Of a stretch of DNA of 32,742 nt, positions 1 through 7,731 are shown in pieces; position 1 is the first letter of the stretch, and the number at the start of each line of letters is the position of its first letter. The notes beneath the pieces were generated by a model. That model saw nothing but the letters and a program-made list of their open reading frames with translations. It was not told where the DNA came from and ran no database searches. Where the stretch lies: positions 1-32,742 of the forward strand of contig JJNX02000019.1 in assembly GCA_000681355.2 (NCBI GenBank). Direction: 5' to 3'. This DNA is from Peptococcaceae bacterium SCADC1_2_3. Its GTDB lineage: Bacteria > Bacillota > Desulfotomaculia > Desulfotomaculales > Nap2-2B. The position numbers and the translations under genes are program-made.

Positions 1-1026
1 GTTGATATATTTACGGCTGCCGGCCTTGATATTTTTGGACCCACTGCTTCAGGGGCGGCTCTAGAAGGAAGCAAAGTTCTGGCTAAAGAAATTATGGCCA
101 AATATAATATTCCTACGGCCAGCTACGCTGTTTTTAATGAGCCTTTGGCGGCTCAAAAATATATCCGCTCCTCACCCGCTCCTTGGGTGGTTAAGGCTGA
201 TGGCCTGGCGGCCGGTAAAGGGGTAATTGTTTGTCATACGGGGGAGCAGGCTTTACAGGCAGTACAAACGATTATGGTGGATAAGGCTTTTGGGGAAGCC
301 GGGGAGCAAATAATAATTGAAGAATACCTCACGGGAGAGGAAGTCAGTATTCTAGCCTTTACAGATGGGGAAGAGGTAATTCCCATGCTGGCGGCCCAAG
401 ACCATAAACCGGCTTACGACAACGATGCCGGGCCTAATACGGGAGGAATGGGAGCTTATGCGCCGGCGCCCGTATGTACGCCGGAAATTTTTCAAGAGGT
501 AAAAGATAAAGTACTGATACCAACTGTTCAAGCTTTGGCCAGAGAAGGGCGTCCTTACCGCGGGGTGCTTTACGCCGGTTTAATAATTACCCCCAAAGGC
601 CCTATGGTACTGGAATATAATGTCCGGTTTGGTGACCCGGAAGCTCAGCCTCTATTGATGTTGCTGAAAACTGATTTATTGGATATTATAGAAGCTGTTT
701 TGGCCAAGCGTTTAGCTCAAATTAATATTCAGTGGTTTGATGGAGCCGCCATTACGGTTGTTTTAGCCTCTGAGGGGTACCCGGGGGCCTATCGAAAAGG
801 AAAAATAATTGCCTGCCTGGATCAGGTGCCGGAAGGGATTGAAGTTTTTCACGCCGGTACGGCCTTTAAAAACGGTCAACTGGTTACGGCCGGAGGCAGG
901 GTATTAGGGGTTACGGCCGCCGCAGAAAATATTGCTTTGGCCATCTCAAGAGTGTACGCCGGTATTAAACCTATTCATTTTGACGGGATGCATTACCGGC
1001 GGGATATTGGCCGTAAAGCACTTTAG
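1..1026 (+). CDS. purD: phosphoribosylamine-glycine ligase (GAR synthetase), 5' end outside window
   Basis: Joins phosphoribosylamine to glycine using ATP in purine synthesis (cytosol). The frame is open from base 1, so the gene starts upstream. The first residues in the window (VDIFTAAGLDIFGPTASGA) are the usual PurD segment before the ATP-grasp domain. Seen: the ATP-grasp lysine region KADGLAAGKGV, EEYLTGEEVS, GPNTGGMGAYAPAP, and the metal/ATP loop VRFGDPEAQPLL, followed by the C-terminal rudiment hybrid domain. 341 residues are present and PurD is usually about 420, so roughly 80 N-terminal residues are missing. The first ATG in the window (94) lies inside the protein and is not the start. 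The stop is followed directly by octamer repeats. Confidence 0.96.
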   Translation, partial: VDIFTAAGLDIFGPTASGAALEGSKVLAKEIMAKYNIPTASYAVFNEPLAAQKYIRSSPAPWVVKADGLAAGKGVIVCHTGEQALQAVQTIMVDKAFGEAGEQIIIEEYLTGEEVSILAFTDGEEVIPMLAAQDHKPAYDNDAGPNTGGMGAYAPAPVCTPEIFQEVKDKVLIPTVQALAREGRPYRGVLYAGLIITPKGPMVLEYNVRFGDPEAQPLLMLLKTDLLDIIEAVLAKRLAQINIQWFDGAAITVVLASEGYPGAYRKGKIIACLDQVPEGIEVFHAGTAFKNGQLVTAGGRVLGVTAAAENIALAISRVYAGIKPIHFDGMHYRRDIGRKAL

Positions 1027-1029
1027 GTA

Positions 1030-1061
1030 GGCACAGAGGAGCAAAGGCACAGAGGCACAAA
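1030..1061 (+). repeat. GGCACARA octamer array, copy 1
   Basis: Four 8-base units (GGCACAGA, GGAGCAAA, GGCACAGA, GGCACAAA) follow each other directly after purD. They lead into GGGAAATGAAAAC, a string that recurs almost unchanged at 1238-1250 after a second short array (1219-1234). The ATG at 1067 opens only a 10-codon frame. Confidence 0.7.
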
Positions 1062-1081
1062 GGGAAATGAAAACAGGTTGT

Positions 1082-1150
1082 TTAGGCTATAGGCTGTAGG
1101 CTGTTAGTCGTGCATAATTTCCTCCTACAGCCTAACTGCCTACAGGCTAT
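1082..1150. repeat. heptamer repeat array forming a large imperfect hairpin
   Basis: Four 7-base units (TTAGGCT, ATAGGCT, GTAGGCT, GTTAGTC) occupy 1082-1109. About 1124-1150 carries the inverted counterpart (CTACAGCCTAACTGCCTACA and then GGCTAT), so the pair can fold into a long imperfect stem with an AT-rich loop. It lies between purD and hisD and could influence transcription, but it has no T run of a standard terminator. Similar 7-base arrays with different unit sequences occur at 7611, 13389 and 28875. Confidence 0.6.
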
Positions 1151-1242
1151 CCACCTGATATAGAACGAATGCTTAGCAGTTTAATCAGAAAGCTAAGCAG
1201 CAAATAGGTAACTACTCAGGCACAAAGGCACAGAGGAGGGAA

Positions 1243-1302
1243 ATGAAAACGTATAGAGATCTGCAAGTCTGGCAAAAAAACTTTGTGCCTTTGCCCCTAT
1301 GA
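1243..1302 (+). pseudogene. remnant of a four-helix-bundle (S23/bIVP-type) gene
   Basis: ATG at 1243 follows GAGGGAAATG and encodes MKTYRDLQVWQKN before running into unrelated sequence and a stop at 1300-1302. The RDLxVWQK opening is the characteristic N terminus of free-standing four-helix-bundle proteins related to the 23S rRNA intervening-sequence protein. Those are about 115-130 residues; only about 13 remain. The remnant is enclosed by a perfect 10-base inverted repeat (AGGCACAAAG at 1218-1227, CTTTGTGCCT at 1281-1290), as if the interior of a mobile unit had been deleted. Identification rests on a short motif. Confidence 0.5.
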
Positions 1303-1349
1303 ACCTGAGAACTTACCTTTTTTGTAGATCGGATTGGAGTGAAATAATC

Positions 1350-2678
1350 TTGTTAAAAATTATAACTAGTGATGACCCGGCTTTAAGGGAGCTTTTCCCG
1401 CGGTTTTTTGGCCGTTACCGGTCAGAAAAAATAACGCCGGAAATAAAAATAAAAGTAGCGGAAATTATTGCGGCGGTTGAAAAAGAAGGAGACGAAGCAC
1501 TCTTACGTTTTACCGGCGAGTTTGACCAGGTAAATTTATCGGCGGACCAATTACCGGTTGAAAAAGAAGAAATAAAGGCGGCCTACCAGGAGGTGTCCTC
1601 ATCTTTTCTGACTGCTCTGGCAAGCGCCAAAGAAAACATTACTGCTTTTCACCAAAAACAGTTAGCCAATTCCTGGTTTGAAACAAATGCTCTGGGGGTT
1701 TTTTTAGGGCAGTTGGTCCGACCCTTAAACCGGGTAGGCATTTATGTTCCTGGCGGCACGGCGGCCTATCCCTCCTCAGTGTTAATGAGTGTCTTGCCGG
1801 CTAAAGTGGCCGGGGTAAAAGAAATCGCCCTGGTTACCCCTCCGCAGGAAAACGGAAAAGTTAACCCCCATGTTTTAGTAGCGGCGGCTTTAGCCGGCGT
1901 AGAGGAAATTTACCGGGTGGGGGGAGCGCAGGCCGTTGCGGCGTTGGCTTACGGAACAGAAACGATTAAGCCGGTAGATAAGATTGTAGGCCCGGGCAAC
2001 CTTTACGTAACCCTGGCCAAACAGCTTGTTTACGGCCAGGTGGATATTGACCTGTTAGCCGGTCCCAGCGAGGTTTTAATTATTGCAGACGAGCTAGCTA
2101 AGGCACCCTATATTGCCGCTGACCTTTTGGCCCAGGCGGAGCATGATTCCCAGGCCGTAGCTATCCTGTTAACTCCTGATTCCCGGCTGGCCGCCAACGT
2201 AGTCAAGGAGGTCGAACGGCAAATAAACACCTTGCCCCGTAAAGAAATTATTAGCCGGGCTTTAATGGAAAACGGGGCGATTGTAATTACCAAGGACTTA
2301 AAAGAAGCCTTTGCCCTGGCCAACTGTTTTGCGCCTGAGCACCTGGAACTGATGATAGGGGCGTTAAATTTAACGCCCCTATCATGGTTAGAGTATGTTG
2401 TCAATGCGGGGGCCGTTTTTTTAGGTTCATACTCCCCTGAAGCAGCAGGAGATTATTTGGCCGGGCCAAGTCATGTTTTGCCTACCGGAGGGACAGCCAG
2501 GTTTTATTCGTCTTTAAATGTGGCTACTTTTCTTAAAAAGTCAAGTGTAATTGCTTACCCGCAAGAGGCTTTAATTCAGGAGGCCCCAAAAATTATCCGG
2601 TTGGCCTTGACCGAGGGCCTTACGGCCCACGCTCAGGCGGTAAAAATAAGAATGGAGCAAAATGATGACGTCTTTTAA
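1350..2678 (+). CDS. hisD: histidinol dehydrogenase
   Basis: Oxidises L-histidinol to L-histidine in two NAD-dependent steps with Zn. Motifs: GIYVPGGTAAYPSSVLM, VGPGNLYVTLAKQ, DLLAGPSEVLIIAD, QAEHDSQA (zinc Gln and His), APEHLEL, GDYLAGPSHVLPTGGTARF. An upstream ATG at 1299 is in frame, but the TTG at 1350 has GGAGTG seven bases ahead and gives the family-typical start MLKIITSDDP. The protein is then 442 residues; the usual length is 425-435. A perfect 34-base palindrome lies in frame at 2352-2385 and encodes residues 335-345, just after APEHLEL. It may explain the extra length. hisD is first in the his operon; hisG and hisZ are not in this window. Confidence 0.96.
   Translation: MLKIITSDDPALRELFPRFFGRYRSEKITPEIKIKVAEIIAAVEKEGDEALLRFTGEFDQVNLSADQLPVEKEEIKAAYQEVSSSFLTALASAKENITAFHQKQLANSWFETNALGVFLGQLVRPLNRVGIYVPGGTAAYPSSVLMSVLPAKVAGVKEIALVTPPQENGKVNPHVLVAAALAGVEEIYRVGGAQAVAALAYGTETIKPVDKIVGPGNLYVTLAKQLVYGQVDIDLLAGPSEVLIIADELAKAPYIAADLLAQAEHDSQAVAILLTPDSRLAANVVKEVERQINTLPRKEIISRALMENGAIVITKDLKEAFALANCFAPEHLELMIGALNLTPLSWLEYVVNAGAVFLGSYSPEAAGDYLAGPSHVLPTGGTARFYSSLNVATFLKKSSVIAYPQEALIQEAPKIIRLALTEGLTAHAQAVKIRMEQNDDVF
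2352..2385. repeat. 34-bp perfect palindrome inside hisD
   Basis: Every base from 2352 to 2385 pairs about the centre 2368/2369. The core GGGGCGTTAAATTTAACG is shared with a second, intergenic palindrome at 17013-17040; the two agree over 26 bases. Here it is read in frame as M-I-G-A-L-N-L-T-P-L-S of HisD. Shared sequence at two unrelated sites indicates a dispersed palindromic element. Confidence 0.85.
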
Positions 2679-3744
2679 TTTGTCTTCTTTGCTGCGCCCG
2701 GAGCTAAAAGAAATGACACCTTATGACGTGCCAAGGCTGAATGACGCGATCAGGCTTGACGCAAATGAAAACCCCTTTCCTTTTCCCGGGGAGGTTTTAG
2801 AAAAAATAAAAACGCAAGTGCACGAATATCTTTTTACCCGGTACCCTGACCCGCGCTCACATGAGCTGGTAGCCATGCTGGCTGATTTTACCGGGGTTCC
2901 TCCGGCGGGAATAATGGTTGGCAACGGTTCGGACGAGGTTATTTTAACTTTGTTATTAACTTTCGCCTCCGGCGGCAGGGTGATAATTACTCCGCCTACT
3001 TTTTCCATGTATAAAGTCCATAGTCTTATTGCCGGTGCAGTGCCGGTGGAAGTGCCCCGCCGCAATGATTTTACCATAGATGCATCACGGATCAACGAGG
3101 CGGCGGCGCATCCCGGTAGCAGGATAATTTTCATCTGTTCACCCAACAACCCCACGGGTAATGCCGTTCCGGTAGAGGATATCAGGCGCGTTCTAGAGGA
3201 AACAGCGGCCCTGACGGTGGTAGATGAAGCTTATATTGAATTTGGCGGAGAAAGCTGTGTCCCGTTATTGGATGAATACCCTAATCTGGTTATCTTGCGT
3301 ACCTTTTCCAAGGCTTTTGGTATGGCCGGGTTAAGAGTGGGTTATCTTTTAAGTAACCCGGCAGTAGTCCGGCAATTATTACGCGTAAAACAGCCTTATA
3401 ATTTAAATGTATTTTCTCAATTGGCGGCCCGTGTGGTATTATATTACCGGGCTGAATTTTTAACCGTAGTAAAAAAAATAATTCAGGGGCGGCAAATTTT
3501 AAGTGAAGGGTTAAGTAATATACCAGGGGTTGAGGTTTTTCCCAGCGCGGCTAATTTTATATTTTTCCGGACGCCGGTTCCGGCTTCCATCTTGCACCAG
3601 GGTTTACTGGAAGAAGGAGTGCTTATCCGTGATGTATCCGGGCAAGGGGTGGAAAGGGGCTTGCGCGTGACGGTGGGGCAGAGCGAGGAAAATGAAATCT
3701 TTTTAACCAAGTTAAAACTGGCCTTAACAAAGAGAGAGGGGTAA
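2662..3744 (+). CDS. hisC: histidinol-phosphate aminotransferase
   Basis: PLP enzyme that converts imidazole acetol phosphate plus glutamate to histidinol phosphate. Seen: the N-terminal LDANENPFPFP segment, GNGSDEVI, FICSPNNPTGN, VVDEAYIEF (PLP-binding Asp and Tyr), and the Schiff-base lysine in TFSKAFGMAGLRVGY. The length of 360 is typical. The start overlaps the end of hisD by 17 bases. Two ATGs stand side by side (2662 and 2665), so the start is uncertain by one codon. The end lies 11 bases before hisB. The overlap suggests translational coupling. Confidence 0.95.
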   Translation: MMTSFNLSSLLRPELKEMTPYDVPRLNDAIRLDANENPFPFPGEVLEKIKTQVHEYLFTRYPDPRSHELVAMLADFTGVPPAGIMVGNGSDEVILTLLLTFASGGRVIITPPTFSMYKVHSLIAGAVPVEVPRRNDFTIDASRINEAAAHPGSRIIFICSPNNPTGNAVPVEDIRRVLEETAALTVVDEAYIEFGGESCVPLLDEYPNLVILRTFSKAFGMAGLRVGYLLSNPAVVRQLLRVKQPYNLNVFSQLAARVVLYYRAEFLTVVKKIIQGRQILSEGLSNIPGVEVFPSAANFIFFRTPVPASILHQGLLEEGVLIRDVSGQGVERGLRVTVGQSEENEIFLTKLKLALTKREG

Positions 3745-3755
3745 GTAAGCGTGAT

Positions 3756-4346
3756 ATGAGAACGGCCGAAATTAAGCGCCAAACAAACGAGACGGATATT
3801 TTTTTGCGCCTGAATCTGGATGGAAAAGGGGAATACCGGATAAATTCAGGTATTGGGTTTATGGACCATTGTTTGAGTCAATGGGCTAAACATGGGGCCT
3901 TTGATCTGGAAATAGAGGCTAAAGGGGACCTTAAGGTTGATGCCCACCATACCGTTGAGGATATTGGAATATGCCTGGGTCAGGCAATTAAAAAAGCCGG
4001 CGGGGCCACGGGCAAGGATTTAGTTTACCGGCGTTTTGGCCAGGCCCTGATTCCTATGGACGAGGCGTTGGCTATGGTAGCGGTAGATCTTAGCGGAAGA
4101 AGTTACCTGGCCTACGAGGCGGATGTTTACCCGCGGGTAGGTGATTTTGATACGGAGTTGGTGGAAGAGTTTTTACGGGCCTTAACCGCCAAGGGGGAAT
4201 TTACCCTTCACGTGCGCCTCCTATCCGGTCATAATACCCACCATTGCCTGGAAGCTATTTTTAAAGCCTTGGGCCGGGCCATGCGGGAAGCTTTAAGCCG
4301 GGAGGAGCAAATTCAAGGAGTCCCGTCCACCAAGGGGATTTTGTAA
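3756..4346 (+). CDS. hisB: imidazoleglycerol-phosphate dehydratase
   Basis: Mn-dependent dehydration of imidazole glycerol phosphate to imidazole acetol phosphate. The metal ligands of the family are visible: MDHCLSQWAKHG, DAHHTVEDIGI, and the second set HNTHHCLEAIFKALGRA. The protein ends in the conserved VPSTKG tail. At 196 residues it is the monofunctional dehydratase without the phosphatase domain found in enteric HisB. The separate histidinol-phosphatase is not in this window. GAGAGGGG at 3734-3741 is the likely ribosome site. Confidence 0.96.
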   Translation: MRTAEIKRQTNETDIFLRLNLDGKGEYRINSGIGFMDHCLSQWAKHGAFDLEIEAKGDLKVDAHHTVEDIGICLGQAIKKAGGATGKDLVYRRFGQALIPMDEALAMVAVDLSGRSYLAYEADVYPRVGDFDTELVEEFLRALTAKGEFTLHVRLLSGHNTHHCLEAIFKALGRAMREALSREEQIQGVPSTKGIL

Positions 4347-4367
4347 GAGCGCGAGGGGAGATATTTT

Positions 4368-4994
4368 GTGATTGCGATTATTGATTACGGCAGAGGAAAC
4401 TTGCGGAGCGTCCAAAAAGGTTTTGAAAAAGTAGGGGTAAGCGCAACTATTACCCAAGACCCGAAGGTGGCCGCAAAAGCTGCGGGAGTGGTATTGCCCG
4501 GAGTTGGTGCTTTTGCCGATGCTATGACTAACTTAAAAGATAAAGGTCTGGATGAGGTGGTAAGGGAGGCTATATCTTTAAACAAACCTTTTCTAGGTAT
4601 ATGTTTAGGGCTGCAATTGCTTTTTGAAACCAGTGAGGAATGGGGTTACAGTGAAGGGTTGGGAATTTTTCCGGGCCGGGTGCGCCAATTGCCGGATAAT
4701 TTAAAAGTGCCCCACATGGGCTGGAATCAGGTAGATTTTGTTAAATTAAATCCCCTGATTGAAGAAATAGCCAACAAAACGTATTTTTATTTTGTGCATT
4801 CATTTTACGTTGAACCGGCAGATAAAACCCTGGTTAGCGGTTTAACTGAATACGGTTTAAATTTTACTTCTATGATCAGTAAGAATAATCTTTTTGCCCT
4901 TCAATTCCACCCTGAAAAAAGCAGTACTATGGGGCTTCAAATTTTGAAAAACTTTGGGAGGATAGTAGCCAATGTTAATAATTCCGGCTGTTGA
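4368..4994 (+). CDS. hisH: imidazole glycerol phosphate synthase, glutaminase subunit
   Basis: Class I glutamine amidotransferase that releases ammonia from glutamine for HisF. The nucleophile cysteine is in FLGICLGLQLLFE, the oxyanion region in VLPGVGAFADAM, and the His-x-Glu of the triad in LQFHPEKSSTMG. 208 residues is typical. The start is GTG with GGGGAG upstream. The 3' end overlaps hisA by 23 bases. HisF, its partner in the complex, is encoded two genes downstream. Confidence 0.96.
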   Translation: MIAIIDYGRGNLRSVQKGFEKVGVSATITQDPKVAAKAAGVVLPGVGAFADAMTNLKDKGLDEVVREAISLNKPFLGICLGLQLLFETSEEWGYSEGLGIFPGRVRQLPDNLKVPHMGWNQVDFVKLNPLIEEIANKTYFYFVHSFYVEPADKTLVSGLTEYGLNFTSMISKNNLFALQFHPEKSSTMGLQILKNFGRIVANVNNSGC

Positions 4995-5691
4995 CCTGCG
5001 GGCAGGTAAATGCGTCCGCCTGGTAGAAGGACGTCTGGATAATGAAACAATTTACGCTGATGACCCGGTAGAAGTAGCCGCACGGTGGGAAGAAGAAGGA
5101 GCCAGTTGGTTGCACATCGTAGATTTAGATGGCGCTTTTGCCGGGGGGTTAAAAAACTTAAAGGTAATTGAAAAAATACTATCCACCGTAAGTATTCCGG
5201 TTGAATTGGGCGGTGGAATTAGAGAAATAGCAGTGATTGAACGGTTATTAAATATGGGGGTAAGCCGGGTAATTTTGGGAACTGCGGCCATTATCAACTC
5301 TTCCTTGGTTGCGGCAGCATGCGTTCAATTTGGGGAAAAGGTGATCGTAGGGATAGACGCGCGCGAGGGTAAAGTGGCCATTGAAGGTTGGGGAGTTTTA
5401 AGTAAAAAAAGTACCTTGGAGTTAGCCTGTGAAGTAGAAACGTTGGGGATAAAAAGGGTTATTTTTACCGATATTTGGCGTGACGGGACTTTAAAAGGTC
5501 CAAATCTAGCGGCCATTGAAGAATTAACCAAAGCAACTGATTTAAAGATTATTGCTGCCGGGGGTATTCGTGAGGCTGATGATTTACGCGCCTTAAAAAA
5601 ATTAGAGCCTTTAGGAGTAGAAGCCGTAATCTTGGGTAAGTGCCTTTATGCTGGTACTATAACTTTAACTGAAGCCCTGGCAATTGGTTAG
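4972..5691 (+). CDS. hisA: ProFAR isomerase (phosphoribosylformimino-AICAR-P isomerase)
   Basis: TIM-barrel isomerase that opens the ribose ring of ProFAR. Seen: the start [15 protein letters not shown] with the catalytic Asp, the first phosphate loop ELGGGIR, the second catalytic Asp in [14 protein letters not shown], and the C-terminal phosphate loop [13 protein letters not shown]. 239 residues is the usual size. The start lies inside the end of hisH, with GGGAGG about ten bases ahead of the ATG. Confidence 0.95.
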   Translation: MLIIPAVDLRAGKCVRLVEGRLDNETIYADDPVEVAARWEEEGASWLHIVDLDGAFAGGLKNLKVIEKILSTVSIPVELGGGIREIAVIERLLNMGVSRVILGTAAIINSSLVAAACVQFGEKVIVGIDAREGKVAIEGWGVLSKKSTLELACEVETLGIKRVIFTDIWRDGTLKGPNLAAIEELTKATDLKIIAAGGIREADDLRALKKLEPLGVEAVILGKCLYAGTITLTEALAIG

Positions 5692-5714
5692 TGATAAAAA
5701 GAAAGGCTGAAATC

Positions 5715-6473
5715 ATGTTAACGAAAAGGATTATTCCTTGCCTGGATGTTACCGAAGGACGGGTGGTTAAAGGAACTAAATTCATTAATTTACGTGATGC
5801 CGGCGACCCGGTTGAGCTGGCTGCTTTTTACGACCAACAAGGCGCTGATGAGCTTGTCTTTTTGGATATTACGGCCTCAGCGCACGGCAGAAAAACAGTC
5901 TTAGATATGGTTTACCGCACGGCCGGGGAAGTTTTTATCCCTTACACGGTAGGGGGAGGAATTTCTTCCCTGGAAGATATTCGGGATATTCTAACGGCCG
6001 GGGCGGATAAGGTTTCCATTAATACCGCGGCGGTAAAAAACCCGGCGTTAATTGCCGAAGCCTCGAATTGTTTTGGTAGCCAGTGTATTGTGGTGGCTAT
6101 TGACGCCCGAAAGACCGGCCCGTTAAAATGGGAGGTTTATATTAACGGAGGGCGAACACCTACCGGTCTTGACGCGGTGGCCTGGGCGCAAAAAGTGTAT
6201 GCTTTAGGAGCCGGAGAAATTTTACTTACCAGTATGGACCGGGACGGAACGAAGGACGGCTTTGATTTACTTTTAACCAGGACTATTGCCCGGGCAGTGC
6301 GCATACCGGTAATTGCTTCCGGAGGGGTAGGTACCCTGGAACATATTGCCCAAGGTCTAACCGAAGGAGAAGCCGATGCTGCCCTGGCGGCCTCTATTTT
6401 TCATTACGAGGAGTACAGCATTCGGGAAGCAAAAGTATATTTAAAGGAAAAAGGCATTCCGGTCAGATTATAA
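5715..6473 (+). CDS. hisF: imidazole glycerol phosphate synthase, cyclase subunit
   Basis: TIM-barrel cyclase that uses ammonia from HisH to form imidazole glycerol phosphate and AICAR. Motifs: [56 protein letters not shown] (catalytic Asp), [12 protein letters not shown]. The frame is open from GTG 5691, but the ATG at 5715 gives the conserved [12 protein letters not shown] start and has AAAGG eight bases ahead. That start gives 252 residues, as in the family. The stop is followed at once by a GGGGACG-type hairpin repeat. Confidence 0.95.
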   Translation: MLTKRIIPCLDVTEGRVVKGTKFINLRDAGDPVELAAFYDQQGADELVFLDITASAHGRKTVLDMVYRTAGEVFIPYTVGGGISSLEDIRDILTAGADKVSINTAAVKNPALIAEASNCFGSQCIVVAIDARKTGPLKWEVYINGGRTPTGLDAVAWAQKVYALGAGEILLTSMDRDGTKDGFDLLLTRTIARAVRIPVIASGGVGTLEHIAQGLTEGEADAALAASIFHYEEYSIREAKVYLKEKGIPVRL

Positions 6474-6511
6474 GGAAGCAAGGGGACGTTCTTTTTGCTT
6501 CCCTTGCTTCC
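6474..6511. repeat. hairpin repeat of the GGGGACG type, copy 1
   Basis: The perfect 11-base arms GGAAGCAAGGG (6474-6484) and CCCTTGCTTCC (6501-6511) begin one base after the hisF stop. The loop carries GACGTTCTTTTTGCTT. The form (variable stem, conserved GGGACG-TTC centre) matches elements at 9536-9617 and 13347-13379. It could act as an intercistronic mRNA stem between hisF and hisI. Confidence 0.65.
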
Positions 6512-6537
6512 GGATCATAAGGAGATATATTAGGTTA

Positions 6538-6924
6538 ATGACTTTTACGGATGTGAATAGTTTGAAGTTTGACGCGAACGGTTTAATTCCGGTGGTGGTC
6601 CAGGACAGCAAGACAAATACTGTTTTAATGGTGGCCTATATGAACCAGGAAGCCTTGGAGCGTACCCTGGTCACAAAAGAAACCTGGTTTTGGAGCCGGA
6701 GCCGCCGGCAACTTTGGCACAAAGGAGAAACTTCCGGTCACCTCCAAAAAGTAAAGGAAATTTTGTTTGACTGTGACCATGATACGCTGCTTGTAAAGGT
6801 GGAGCAAACCGGCGTTGCCTGTCACGAAGGATATTTTAGCTGTTTTCATTACCGGCTTTGGGGGGATGGAACATGTCCGGACATTCCAAATGGTCAACTA
6901 TTAAAAGAAAAAAAGAAAGGGTAG
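6538..6924 (+). CDS. hisI: phosphoribosyl-AMP cyclohydrolase
   Basis: Zn-dependent ring opening of phosphoribosyl-AMP. Seen: [45 protein letters not shown], and the metal/active-site motifs [11 protein letters not shown] and [12 protein letters not shown]. It is the cyclohydrolase domain only; the pyrophosphohydrolase HisE is neither fused nor next to it. AAGGAG (6519-6524) lies 13 bases before the ATG, which is long. The last 17 codons overlap the start of yebC by 52 bases in another frame. The tail [15 protein letters not shown] looks like read-through sequence and not conserved protein. Confidence 0.94.
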   Translation: MTFTDVNSLKFDANGLIPVVVQDSKTNTVLMVAYMNQEALERTLVTKETWFWSRSRRQLWHKGETSGHLQKVKEILFDCDHDTLLVKVEQTGVACHEGYFSCFHYRLWGDGTCPDIPNGQLLKEKKKG

Positions 6925-7598
6925 ACGCCCAAAGAGGGAAAATATTTGCCCGTTTATCCCGGGAAATTATAGTTGCTGCCCGAATGGGGGGTAGTGACCC
7001 TGAGGCAAACTTCCGCTTACGATTAGCCATTTCAAAGGCTAAAGAAGCAAACATTCCCTTGGAAAATATTCAGCGGGCCATTCAAAAGGGAAGCGGAGAA
7101 ATAGCCGGAAAACAGTATGAAGAAATTATTTACGAGGGTTATGGACCAGGTGGAGCCGCTATAATGTGTGAGGTTATGACGGACAACCGGAACCGGATGG
7201 CAGGTGAAATTAGATTTCTTTTTTCCCGTCACGGAGGGAGTTTAGGGGAAACCGGCTGCGTTTCCTGGTTGTTTGACAAAAAAGGTCTGCTGGTTGTGCC
7301 AAAGGATAAAGTTAAAGAAGACGAACTGCTTTTGCTGGCGATGGAAGCAGGAGCAGAGGATGTTAAGGTTGCCGAAGACAGTTTTGAAGTTATTTCTGCT
7401 CCGGAAGATTTTGAAGCCGTTAAAAATAAATTGTTGGCCCATAATATTCCTTTAATTGAGGCTGATATTACCATGATTCCCAAAAGTACCGTAGACTTGA
7501 GTGAGGCGGAAGCTGACCGGTTAATCCGGCTGTTGGATGCTTTAGAGGAACATGACGAGGTGCAGGAAGTCTACGTGAATGTTGTGGTTAGTGGTTAG
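6873..7598 (+). CDS. yebC: YebC/PmpR family protein
   Basis: Member of the YebC/TACO1 family, studied as transcription regulators and, more recently, as translation factors. The start at 6873 gives the invariant [14 protein letters not shown]. An in-frame ATG at 6858 would add five unconserved residues, and GGGGGA at 6861 is the likely ribosome site for 6873. Later motifs: [56 protein letters not shown], and [19 protein letters not shown]. 241 residues is typical. Translation starts inside hisI, so it is probably coupled to the his operon. In most genomes yebC lies near ruvABC. Confidence 0.93.
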   Translation: MSGHSKWSTIKRKKERVDAQRGKIFARLSREIIVAARMGGSDPEANFRLRLAISKAKEANIPLENIQRAIQKGSGEIAGKQYEEIIYEGYGPGGAAIMCEVMTDNRNRMAGEIRFLFSRHGGSLGETGCVSWLFDKKGLLVVPKDKVKEDELLLLAMEAGAEDVKVAEDSFEVISAPEDFEAVKNKLLAHNIPLIEADITMIPKSTVDLSEAEADRLIRLLDALEEHDEVQEVYVNVVVSG

Positions 7599-7610
7599 GA
7601 AAACTTATCC

Positions 7611-7666
7611 AACGACTAACGACTAACGACCAACGACTAACGACTAACGACCAACGACTAACGACC
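7611..7666. repeat. eight-unit heptamer tandem array
   Basis: Eight exact-length 7-base units, AACGACT or AACGACC, run without interruption: T, T, C, T, T, C, T, C by last base. The array begins 12 bases after the yebC stop. The end of yebC (GTGGTTAGTGGTTAGG, about 7583-7599) is an imperfect inverted match to the array, so the two could pair in RNA. Confidence 0.85.
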
Positions 7667-7731
7667 AAATAGGCGTATGATAAAGCAAAAACAGGCAATA
7701 ATAATAACAAAAAAAGGAAAGGATGCTTATC

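Noticed and set aside
1243-1302. diversity-generating retroelement accessory gene (avd)
   Set aside because: The four-helix-bundle opening also fits S23/bIVP proteins, and there is no reverse transcriptase or template repeat.
1027-1349. T-box or histidine leader attenuator ahead of hisD
   Set aside because: No T-box core, no run of His codons and no terminator with a T run; the hairpin there is made of heptamer repeats.
2108-2404. antisense open frame in hisD
   Set aside because: It mirrors the codon pattern of a well-supported gene and has no recognisable protein features.
7273-7455. open frame within yebC
   Set aside because: Lys/Leu-rich shadow of the YebC reading frame with no ribosome site.
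7611-7666. CRISPR array
   Set aside because: Units are 7 bases with no spacers, and no cas gene is present.
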